From NCBI GenBank assembly GCA_903847585.1, contig CAINEC010000162.1:1-64000 (forward strand): a stretch of 64,000 nucleotides of DNA, read 5' to 3'. Position numbers and translations under genes: made by a program. Of this stretch, positions 57,014 to 64,000 are shown in pieces. Source of the stretch: an uncultured Bacteroidota bacterium (GTDB lineage Bacteria > Bacteroidota > Bacteroidia > AKYH767-A > OLB10). The notes below the pieces were generated by a model. The model was not told the DNA's origin, ran no database searches, and saw only the letters and a program-made list of their open reading frames with translations. Every line of letters begins with the position of its first letter. Within the stretch, counting starts at the first letter, position 1.

Positions 57014-58255
57014 TTAATTTATTTGATTCGGAAAAGTGATCTCGATCCTTGTTCCTTCGTTTAGTTTACTAGTTAAATGTAAATGACCTTTCATAATGTC
57101 AACATAGTTGCCCACAATATGTAACCCTAATCCTGTACCTTGAATATTAAATGCATTTTTTCCTCTATAGAAACGTTCAAACAAATGCTTCAAATCTTCC
57201 TCGCTAATTCCAATTCCCTGATCTTGCACCACCATTTTTATTTCATTGGAATTCACATCTGCATCCAATGTTATAGACTTGCCTTCTGATGAAAATTTAA
57301 TAGCATTACTTAAAAGATTAAAAAGAATATTCTTGATTAGCTTAGCATCAAGAAACACCAAATTATCACCATGATAATTAATAACTATTTCCTGTCCTGC
57401 TTTTGTATTCTGACGCATATCACTCGCAATTTCATTCATCAGAATATTCAAATCGAACATACTCATATCTGCATGAATCTTTCCTTCTTCTAATTTACTG
57501 ATAGATAGAAAATCACTTAAGATATCATTCAGGTTATTAACTGAAGACTGAATTCGTTTGATATGCTTTTGCTTTTTCTCTTCTTGCTCGGGAGTTTTAT
57601 ATTCTGAAATCAAAACAGCAGAAGAAAGGATAGTGGTGAGTGGTGTACGAAACTCATGCGATGCCATTGAAATAAATCGCGACTTTAAATCATTCAGGTC
57701 TTTTTCTTTTTCGAGGGCCATACTTAATTCTGATCTCGACTTCTCTAATTCCAAAATTGCTTCTTGCAAAACGCTGGTACGATCAGAAACCTTACGTTCT
57801 AAATCTTCATTCGACTTTTGCAAGGTAAGTGCAATCTGCTCAAGCTCTAATTGTTTTTCCCTTACAGAAGCTTCAATCTTCTTTCTAACAGAAATATCAA
57901 TCAAAAAGGCAATGATGTATTTGCGATCATCCTTAAAAATAGGACTCAAGCTAATCTCTATTGGGAACAAGGTGCCATCTTTTCTCAATGCATGTAAATC
58001 TAAACCTAATCCCATCGGACGAGCATGTGGCTTATCGATATACGATTTACGATGATGTTCATGATGTCCTTTGATGTTCTTAGGTACTAATACATCAATC
58101 GATTCATTTAATAATTCATTCGACTCATATCCGAACATCTTACATGCTGCTGGATTCATCAATTGAATCAATCCACTTTCATTGGAAATAATAATCCCTT
58201 CAGTAGCATGATTGAACAGGGCATCGAGTAACTCGACTTTCTCAAAATTCTGCAT
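57014..58255 (-). CDS. PAS-domain sensor histidine kinase
   Basis: The 413-residue protein has a PAS domain at about 8-125 (FNHATEGIIISNESGLIQLMN, RKDGTLFPIEIS, IAFLIDISVRKK), a coiled-coil linker at about 127-190, a HisKA domain with the phospho-acceptor H200 in SMASHEFRTP, and a HATPase with NLLSNAIKFS, DQGIGI, LFERFYRGK and GTGLGLHIV. It has no membrane segment and is cytosolic, so it should sense an intracellular signal. A His-rich segment (HHEHHR, 64-69) sits where FixL-type PAS domains hold the haem-ligand His. It precedes its partner regulator. Confidence 0.92.
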   Translation of the reverse strand: MQNFEKVELLDALFNHATEGIIISNESGLIQLMNPAACKMFGYESNELLNESIDVLVPKNIKGHHEHHRKSYIDKPHARPMGLGLDLHALRKDGTLFPIEISLSPIFKDDRKYIIAFLIDISVRKKIEASVREKQLELEQIALTLQKSNEDLERKVSDRTSVLQEAILELEKSRSELSMALEKEKDLNDLKSRFISMASHEFRTPLTTILSSAVLISEYKTPEQEEKKQKHIKRIQSSVNNLNDILSDFLSISKLEEGKIHADMSMFDLNILMNEIASDMRQNTKAGQEIVINYHGDNLVFLDAKLIKNILFNLLSNAIKFSSEGKSITLDADVNSNEIKMVVQDQGIGISEEDLKHLFERFYRGKNAFNIQGTGLGLHIVGNYVDIMKGHLHLTSKLNEGTRIEITFPNQIN

Positions 58256-58304
58256 TTGACTAAAATAAGTAAGCTCTAAAAATAAACATTTTTAATGCGC
58301 TCTA

Positions 58305-58484
58305 TTATTTATTGCTGCTATATCCTGCTAAATAATACAACGGACAAAATCCAGAAGCACCTGTTACAAACGGGATTAAACCCGAAATTGCCCAAAATGA
58401 ATTATGATAGATAAAAAAAGACGCGACAGTTACTCCAGCAACTAAGCGAATAACTCGTTCATTAAAATTTTCATTGGTTACCAT
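58305..58484 (-). CDS. DUF2892 (YgaP-like) small membrane protein
   Basis: This 59-residue gene is under the ORF-track cutoff. The protein reads MVTNENFNERVIRLVAG, has two short hydrophobic segments and ends with SGFCPLYYLAGYSSNK. The N-x-x-x-R-x-I-R-L start and the GFCPLY motif are the DUF2892 signature. The gene is first in the operon with the kinase and the REC-Crp regulator, under an operator of that regulator. Its function is not known; the Cys suggests a sulfur or redox link. Confidence 0.85.
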   Translation of the reverse strand: MVTNENFNERVIRLVAGVTVASFFIYHNSFWAISGLIPFVTGASGFCPLYYLAGYSSNK

Positions 58485-58506
58485 AGTGATATTTATTTGT
58501 TGAATC

Positions 58507-58571
58507 CAAAAGTAGATGCTCCATCCAACGAAATAAATTACGCTAATCAGTACACGTTATGATAAATGTCA
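58507..58571 (-). promoter_or_regulatory. REC-Crp type operator and promoter of the DUF2892-kinase-regulator operon
   Basis: TGATAAATGTCA (58560-58571) lies 55 bp, centre to centre, from an exact minus-strand -7 box TACTTTTG (58507-58514). This is the same spacing as in the cco operon. The start codon of the DUF2892 gene follows at 58484. Confidence 0.6.
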
Positions 58572-58572
58572 C

Positions 58573-59973
58573 TTAAATCTGAAAAGAAGCCCCATCTTCA
58601 GGAATTTCAATATTCGAAAAGCCTAACTCTTCCAATCGCTCTTTGAAAGCTGTTGCCGCTTCTAATTCACCATGAACAAGGAAAACATTTTGCGTCAACT
58701 TCGGATTCTGACAAGTAATAAATTGAATTAACTCATCGGCATCCGCATGTGCAGAATAAGAATCAATCACTTCAATCTTAGCGTTCACATTATACAAATC
58801 ACCAAAAATCTTCACTTGCGTATCTCCATTTTTCAAACGGCCTCCCATACTGTTGGGCGTAACATACCCAACAATTAAAATGGTATTTTTAGCATCTTCA
58901 ATATTATTCTTGATATGATGTTTAACACGACCAGCTTCCATCATTCCAGAGGCTGAAATGATAATGCAAGGATCATCGCTTTCATTTAACATTTTTGAAT
59001 CCTCTACATCACGTATATAGCTTACATCATCATATCCGAAAGGATTGTCATCCTTTACCATATATTCTAAAATATCTCCATTAAACGACTCTGTATGTTT
59101 CTTCATAATTTCTGTCGCGTTAATCGACAATGGAGAATCAACATACACAGGCACGTGAGGCATTTTACCTTCTGTATGTGCACGGTCTAACGCATAAATA
59201 ATTTCTTGCGTTCGGCCTAAACTAAACGCTGGGATAATCACTTTTCCTTTACGATTTACGCAGGTATCAATCACAATATCTAACAAGCGATTTTCTGCAT
59301 CGTTCGTATGTTCGTGCAAACGATTACCATAGGTCGTTTCCATTAAGATAATATCCGCCTGTGGAAAATCTTCTGGAGCTCTTAATATTTTATCATTATA
59401 TCTTCCAACGTCACCACTAAAAAACACTTTTCTGATTTTATTTCCTTCGTTCACCAATACATTCACACATGCGCTTCCTAAGATATGTCCCGCCTCCGAA
59501 AAATGAAACGAAAGTTCTTTATCTATTTTAGTGAGCTCATGCAATCGAACAGGAACAAATTGTTTTAGAGCTTGATTAACATCATCAATCGTATAAATAG
59601 GCTTTAACAATTCCTGATGTTTTCTTGCTCTGCGCTTATTCAAATACTGCACATCGTATTCTTGAATATGAGCACTATCCGCCAACATAATACGACATAA
59701 ATCGATGGTAGCAGGCGTTGCGAATATCGGTCCCGTATAGCCGCTCTTAACCAGCTGAGGAATATTACCAGCATGATCAGCATGCGCATGCGAAAGGATT
59801 AGATAATCGATGGTAGTTGGATCAAATCCGAAATGACGATTAAGCGACTCCGTTTCAGAGCCACGACCTTGAAACAAACCACAATCGAGTAATAAGTTTT
59901 TTCCACCTTCGGTAGTAATTAAATGTTTACTGCCTGTAACAGTTTGCGCAGCTCCGTAAAAAGTAATTTTCAT
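58573..59973 (-). CDS. MBL-fold beta-CASP RNA-processing-like hydrolase
   Basis: The 466-residue protein is a CPSF/YSH1-like metallo-beta-lactamase with beta-CASP domain: LSHAHADHAGN (HxHxDH zinc site), GHILGSACV, FSGDVGR, the beta-CASP block IIPAFSLGRTQEIIYAL, ISASGMMEAGRVKHH and DSYSAHADADELIQF with FLVHGE. Members are RNA nucleases; the target is unknown. It starts 10 bp after the DUF2027-Smr gene. The operator of the next operon begins right after its stop. Confidence 0.92.
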   Translation of the reverse strand: MKITFYGAAQTVTGSKHLITTEGGKNLLLDCGLFQGRGSETESLNRHFGFDPTTIDYLILSHAHADHAGNIPQLVKSGYTGPIFATPATIDLCRIMLADSAHIQEYDVQYLNKRRARKHQELLKPIYTIDDVNQALKQFVPVRLHELTKIDKELSFHFSEAGHILGSACVNVLVNEGNKIRKVFFSGDVGRYNDKILRAPEDFPQADIILMETTYGNRLHEHTNDAENRLLDIVIDTCVNRKGKVIIPAFSLGRTQEIIYALDRAHTEGKMPHVPVYVDSPLSINATEIMKKHTESFNGDILEYMVKDDNPFGYDDVSYIRDVEDSKMLNESDDPCIIISASGMMEAGRVKHHIKNNIEDAKNTILIVGYVTPNSMGGRLKNGDTQVKIFGDLYNVNAKIEVIDSYSAHADADELIQFITCQNPKLTQNVFLVHGELEAATAFKERLEELGFSNIEIPEDGASFQI

Positions 59974-59983
59974 AGCAATGAAT

Positions 59984-61033
59984 TTAAAATATTAATACTT
60001 CGGTAGCACCAATTCCATACTTTGAAAAATCGGCAGGCCGGTAATTTAATTGCAACTCTTTTAATTCTGAAATAATAGCATCCTTCAACTTACCATTTCC
60101 AACACCATGTATAAACACAATAGTTTGCATTCGCGAAACCATGGCTTTATCCAATTCGCTTCTGAAATGATTTAACTGAATGCGGATTAGTTCACTATTT
60201 GAATAACCTTCGGGAAATTCGATTAGTGACTCAATATGTAAATCGACAATACTATTCACACCCGACAAACCATACTTCCTTAGCAAATTGCCTTCTTGCT
60301 TTTTTACTTTCGCTTCGTGAGGCTTGCTCACTTGATTCGATTTCGGATTAGTCGTTGGATTATATTTATCTTTCAATAAATCTAGTGGTAGATCTTCACT
60401 AGAATTAGCCGTTTTATATATTTCATGACTACATGCAAAGCAGAACGGTGCGGTTAACTTTGGGAATAGCTGAACGAGTCCTGGATATTCAATGGTTATT
60501 TCCTTACTGCCTGATGAGAACATCTCATTATCAGAGTAAACATAAGATACCACAAATGAATCAAACGACATTAACTGTTCACGAGTAAACTCAAATAATT
60601 CACTTTGCTGGTTAGTACTTAAAGAGAAAATAGCTATTCGCTTCAATTTATTCTTTTGCTTTTCAAAGCAAGCTCCTTGAATTTGTCCACCAAGCGCATT
60701 CACCAGGATAAACTTAATCTTTCCTGTTAGCACTGCAGATTGCTCGGGCACCGCTAAAAGTACTACGGAGGCATTTTCAATATGACTTGAAAAATCAGGA
60801 GTAGGGGAAAGGGCAGTTGTTTTATCGGTAGACTTATTATCAATAGGTTTTACACCCATTGCCTTTTCCTGAGAGGACTTAACAACTACAATTTCTTTAG
60901 AAAGGACATCGAGGGTAAAGCCATCTTCAATTTCCACAACAACAATATTATTGGCCTTAAAGCCTAAAACAATTCCGTTTTGTTTTTCATTAATAAATGT
61001 GACTGAATCGCCTATATTAAATACTGCTGACAT
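59984..61033 (-). CDS. DUF2027 domain and Smr domain protein
   Basis: The 349-residue protein has a Bacteroidota DUF2027 N-terminal part (FNIGDSVTFINEKQNGIVLGF, SHIENASVVLLAVPEQ) and a C-terminal Smr (MutS2-like) domain (SIVDLHIESL, IVFIHGVGNGKLKDAIISEL, a typical nuclease loop with HGxG). It is probably cytosolic and acts on nucleic acid, perhaps RNA, given the adjacent beta-CASP enzyme. Confidence 0.85.
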   Translation of the reverse strand: MSAVFNIGDSVTFINEKQNGIVLGFKANNIVVVEIEDGFTLDVLSKEIVVVKSSQEKAMGVKPIDNKSTDKTTALSPTPDFSSHIENASVVLLAVPEQSAVLTGKIKFILVNALGGQIQGACFEKQKNKLKRIAIFSLSTNQQSELFEFTREQLMSFDSFVVSYVYSDNEMFSSGSKEITIEYPGLVQLFPKLTAPFCFACSHEIYKTANSSEDLPLDLLKDKYNPTTNPKSNQVSKPHEAKVKKQEGNLLRKYGLSGVNSIVDLHIESLIEFPEGYSNSELIRIQLNHFRSELDKAMVSRMQTIVFIHGVGNGKLKDAIISELKELQLNYRPADFSKYGIGATEVLIF

Positions 61034-61134
61034 ATAACTGCAAAATAAAGCATTTAAAGTATGTCATTTTAACGAATGATCTTTTTTATCTGACAATTAA
61101 AATATGCCACGTATTCACTATTTTCGTGACTCCC

Positions 61135-61710
61135 ATGGCAAGAGAGAAAGATTATAGTAAAATTGATAAAATCTTTGAAGCGACCCTTCGATTAGTTTAT
61201 GAAAAAGGCTTTGCCGGCATCAAACTAACGGACGTTGCACGCCTTTCAGGAATTGCTATTGGAACTATCTACTTGTACTTTAAGGATAAAGATGATTTGG
61301 TTAGTCAGCTATACCAATACATCCAACGGAAAAAGAAGCAAGAGGTAAATATTGAAATTGACTTAAACAGACCAGCTATTGAATTGATAAAAGAATTGTG
61401 GATGGCTTATTATCAGGCGGTATTTGATGATTTGAAAGCAGCCGATTTTTTTTATCAGTATCAACAAAGCAATGCAGTTGTGAAAATCATCAACGAACAT
61501 GATTTGTTTGTTTTCACTAATTTAAGGCGAGTTTTATCGAAAGGAGTGATGGAAGGAAAGATTAAAAATATGGATGCGGATATTCTCTACACCATTTTAA
61601 TTGGACCTATACACGAATTGGCAAAACATGCATTAAGAAATAATTTTAAAGCAACATTCGAAGAAAAAGAAGAACTATTTAATTGTCTTATCAATAGCAT
61701 CAAAATATAA
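61135..61710 (+). CDS. TetR/AcrR family transcriptional regulator
   Basis: I use ATG 61135 (MAREKDYSKIDK); the track uses a GTG three codons earlier. The 191-residue protein has the TetR helix-turn-helix (FEATLRLVYEKGFAGIKLTDVARLSGIAIGTIYLYFKDKDDLV) and a C-terminal ligand/dimer domain. It is divergent from the DUF2027-Smr operon, which it may control. The ligand is unknown. Confidence 0.88.
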   Translation: MAREKDYSKIDKIFEATLRLVYEKGFAGIKLTDVARLSGIAIGTIYLYFKDKDDLVSQLYQYIQRKKKQEVNIEIDLNRPAIELIKELWMAYYQAVFDDLKAADFFYQYQQSNAVVKIINEHDLFVFTNLRRVLSKGVMEGKIKNMDADILYTILIGPIHELAKHALRNNFKATFEEKEELFNCLINSIKI

Positions 61711-61748
61711 GTCCAATCAACCAAAAACAATACAACCAAAATAATCCA

Positions 61749-64000
61749 ATGAAAAAATCACTTTTAACTTTTATCGTAGTAATTACCTCGATAACATTCA
61801 GCAAGGCAGATGTCTCTGACTGGTTTAAGCCTGTGAAGCAGGAGTCAATCAAAAATGAAAAATTAGCTCGTAGAAATTCAACTCCTTCTTCAGCTTATTT
61901 TTATGAAATTGATTTACAGAAATTAAAGAATGAATTAGCAACTGCTCCGCTAAGAGGAACAATCAATGCAACTCCAGTGGTCATTAATTTCCCTAATGCC
62001 TACGGAAAAATTGAGCAATTCAAAGTGTATGAGTCGCCAATTATGCATCGTGATTTAGCGAGCAAATATCCGATGATAAAAACGTATGCAGCGCAAGGCA
62101 TCACTGATCCAACCTCAACGATGCGTTTTAGTATTACGCAATTCGGGTTACATACAATGACAATTTCAGGCTTGCATGCTTCGAATTATATCGATCCATA
62201 TACGAGCAATGGAAATTTCATTATTGTATACGATAAGCATTCGTTGTCTTCTAGTAATCAAAATTTCGAATGTACTACTCCTGATGCTGCTGAATTACCT
62301 TCGTTAAGAAATGGTGGTTCGCCCATGCAGTTTGATGCGAATGATCAAATATTCAGAACGTACCGATTAGCACAATCATGTACTGCTGAGTACGGAAATA
62401 TTTTCGCTTTAACACCGGGACAAGAGGTGGCAGATATTCAAGCGCAAATGACGATCACCATGAATCGCGTGAATGGAGTTTTTGAAAGAGATTTGGCTGT
62501 TACAATGGAATTTGTTCCGGACAATGACACCTTGATTTTTTATGGAAGCACAACAGCTGACCCATGGTCGAATGAGTGGAATACAAAAACGGCTCAAACA
62601 ATTGATGCAAGAATTGGAGTAAACAACTATGACATCGGACATAATTTTAATACTACAGGTGGTGGAAATGCAGGTTGTATTGCTTGCGTTTGTTTGAGTA
62701 CATCACAATCAGGCACACATAAGGGTAGAGGTATGACAGGTTCTCCTAATCCTACAGGTGATCCATTTGATATTGACTATGTAGCGCATGAAATGGGACA
62801 TCAATTTGGAGGATATCATGTCATGAACACGTGTTCGAGAAGCGGAAGTGGTAATACGGAAGTAGAACCAGCAAGTGGAAGTTCAATTATGGGTTACGCC
62901 GGTATTTGTTCAAGTAATGTTCAATCTAATAGCGATGATGATTTCAACTATGTAAACGTTCGTGATATCACAGCGAATATTCAAACAGGCAATAGTACGT
63001 GTGCCTTTCAATCACCAATTACGAATCAACCACCAACTGCTGATGCAGGTCCAAACTATACGATTCCTAAAGGAACAGCTTTTATATTAGAAGGAATAGC
63101 TACTGATCCAGATGGTATCGCTTCGTTAACTTATAATTGGGGACAAAATGATCCAGCGCAATCACCTGGAAATGCAGCACCACAACCAACCTATAATGTT
63201 GGACCGATGTACAGAAGTATTTCTCCGCAACCATCTCCTAATCGTTATATGCCTAATTTAAGAAGTGTGGTATTGAACAACCTAACGCCAACTTGGGAAG
63301 TAACGCCATCGGTAGCTCGTACAATGAACTTTTCGTTTCTTGTTCGCGACAATGATATTCAGGGTGGACAAACAGCTTCTGATTTAATGACGGTAACAGT
63401 TGATAATGCAGGTCCGTTTGTAGTGACATCACAAAACACAACAGTTACTTGGAATGCAGGTACTAGTGAAACAATTACATGGAATGTTGCCAATACAAAT
63501 AACGCTACTGTAAATTGTCAGAATGTAAACATTTATTTATCGTTGGATAGCGGTTACACCTATCCTTATACGTTAGCGACAGGAGTTCCAAACAATGGTT
63601 CTGCACTGGTTACAATACCTGCTGGAGCAACAACTACTACAGGACGTATTATGGTGCGTGGAGAAGGAAATATTTTCTATGCTTTAAATGCAGCATTGAT
63701 AACAATTCAATCATCCGAGTTCGTAATGAATTTTAGCACTGCTAATCAAAATTTATGTTTACCGAATGATGCTCTTTACAATTTCAATTATCAAACATTC
63801 TTATCGTTCAGTGATACAACAACCTTCTCTGTTTCGGGTTTACCAAGTGGAGCTACAGCGACGTTTAACCCTGCAACGGCAGTTAACGATGGCACTCCTG
63901 TTTTGTTAACTATTTCAGGATTGACGAATTCGATGGTGGGTAATTATAACTTGACGATTACAGGAACATCTGCCTCTGTGACTAAATCAACTAATGTTGC
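61749..64000 (+). CDS. Secreted reprolysin-like zinc metallopeptidase (C-terminus beyond window)
   Basis: An open frame of 750 codons begins at ATG 61749 and runs off the window end, so the ORF track misses it. It has a signal peptide (MKKSLLTFIVVITSITFSKA), a propeptide-like region to about 200 and a metzincin catalytic domain with HEMGHQFGGYH (first His about residue 347) and a Met-turn SIMGYAG (Met about 381). Fibronectin/PKD-like beta domains follow (PPTADAGPNYTIPKGTAFILEG and ASDLMTVTVDNAGPF). A type IX sorting domain may follow beyond the edge. It is 38 bp after the TetR gene on the same strand. Confidence 0.9.
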   Translation, partial: MKKSLLTFIVVITSITFSKADVSDWFKPVKQESIKNEKLARRNSTPSSAYFYEIDLQKLKNELATAPLRGTINATPVVINFPNAYGKIEQFKVYESPIMHRDLASKYPMIKTYAAQGITDPTSTMRFSITQFGLHTMTISGLHASNYIDPYTSNGNFIIVYDKHSLSSSNQNFECTTPDAAELPSLRNGGSPMQFDANDQIFRTYRLAQSCTAEYGNIFALTPGQEVADIQAQMTITMNRVNGVFERDLAVTMEFVPDNDTLIFYGSTTADPWSNEWNTKTAQTIDARIGVNNYDIGHNFNTTGGGNAGCIACVCLSTSQSGTHKGRGMTGSPNPTGDPFDIDYVAHEMGHQFGGYHVMNTCSRSGSGNTEVEPASGSSIMGYAGICSSNVQSNSDDDFNYVNVRDITANIQTGNSTCAFQSPITNQPPTADAGPNYTIPKGTAFILEGIATDPDGIASLTYNWGQNDPAQSPGNAAPQPTYNVGPMYRSISPQPSPNRYMPNLRSVVLNNLTPTWEVTPSVARTMNFSFLVRDNDIQGGQTASDLMTVTVDNAGPFVVTSQNTTVTWNAGTSETITWNVANTNNATVNCQNVNIYLSLDSGYTYPYTLATGVPNNGSALVTIPAGATTTTGRIMVRGEGNIFYALNAALITIQSSEFVMNFSTANQNLCLPNDALYNFNYQTFLSFSDTTTFSVSGLPSGATATFNPATAVNDGTPVLLTISGLTNSMVGNYNLTITGTSASVTKSTNV

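Noticed and set aside
57558-58055. Plus-strand ORF of 165 aa
   Set aside because: It lies fully inside the histidine kinase, is Ser/Cys-rich and shows no domain; it is a shadow.

Overview
The window looks like about 64 kb of an AT-rich Bacteroidota chromosome, probably a free-living or environmental aerobe/microaerophile. The evidence is the gene families (a fused cbb3 oxidase CcoNO, DUF6913 beside dapA and ligA, DUF2027-Smr, CDGSH, repetitive Trp-rich adhesins) and promoters of the Bacteroidota TAnnTTTG -7 type. I saw no rRNA, tRNA, CRISPR array or insertion sequence. Two large secreted proteins run off the window edges and are therefore missing from the ORF track: a repeat-rich adhesin (1-1728, minus) and a metallopeptidase (61749-64000, plus). 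Two genes below the track's length cutoff were recovered by hand: ccoQ (50363-50539) and a DUF2892 membrane protein (58305-58484).

Layout. 1-10.3 kb: adhesin 5' part, then a minus-strand housekeeping run (kup, ligA, DUF6913, dapA, a secreted coiled-coil protein, panB, an RluA-type synthase) closed by a terminator near 1.94 kb. 10.3-24 kb: a small membrane protein and CDGSH protein, a lipoprotein hydrolase, a glycosyltransferase, a GH3-like enzyme, icd, dnaX, a large membrane protein, a paaZ-type fusion with an enoyl-CoA hydratase, and two conserved proteins. 25-37 kb: a surface-polysaccharide locus on the minus strand. It holds an initiating sugar transferase, an aminotransferase, an O-antigen ligase, glycosyltransferases, WecB, modification enzymes and a flippase, and its distal half is visibly AT-richer. 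37-39.4 kb: rny, a probable 6S RNA, zapA and a zapB-like gene. 39.5-46.8 kb: an M23 peptidase, a candidate small RNA, a TSUP and a CDF transporter, a solitary type IIG restriction-modification enzyme and a MORN-like protein. 46.8-58.5 kb: the cbb3 oxidase module and its regulators. 58.5-64 kb: an MBL/beta-CASP protein, DUF2027-Smr, TetR and the metallopeptidase.

Main discovery candidate. The cbb3 module (ccoS, ccoNO, ccoQ, ccoP, ccoG, fixH, tauE; separately ccoI) lies next to a PAS histidine kinase and a regulator that fuses a response-regulator receiver to a CRP/FNR DNA-binding module. This looks like the rhizobial FixL-FixJ-FixK cascade compressed into two proteins. Five intergenic sites read ATGAY-N4-GTCA on the plus strand. 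Each lies exactly 33 or 55 bp (centre to centre) from a TAnnTTTG-like -7 box, which corresponds to the classical CRP/FNR positions near -41 and -62. They serve the cco operon, ccoI, an unknown gene (55536), the DUF2892-kinase-regulator operon itself, and a non-coding unit at 41.26 kb. That unit has its own promoter, three hairpins and a strong intrinsic terminator within about 90 nt, so it may be a microaerobically regulated small RNA analogous to enterobacterial FnrS.

Second notable point: dnaX carries a run of ten A residues at the end of domain III, and a slip in either direction meets a stop within a few codons. This suggests a gamma-type subunit made by slippage, as known for Thermus dnaX. 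All functional calls rest on motif recognition from the sequence; no database search was run.
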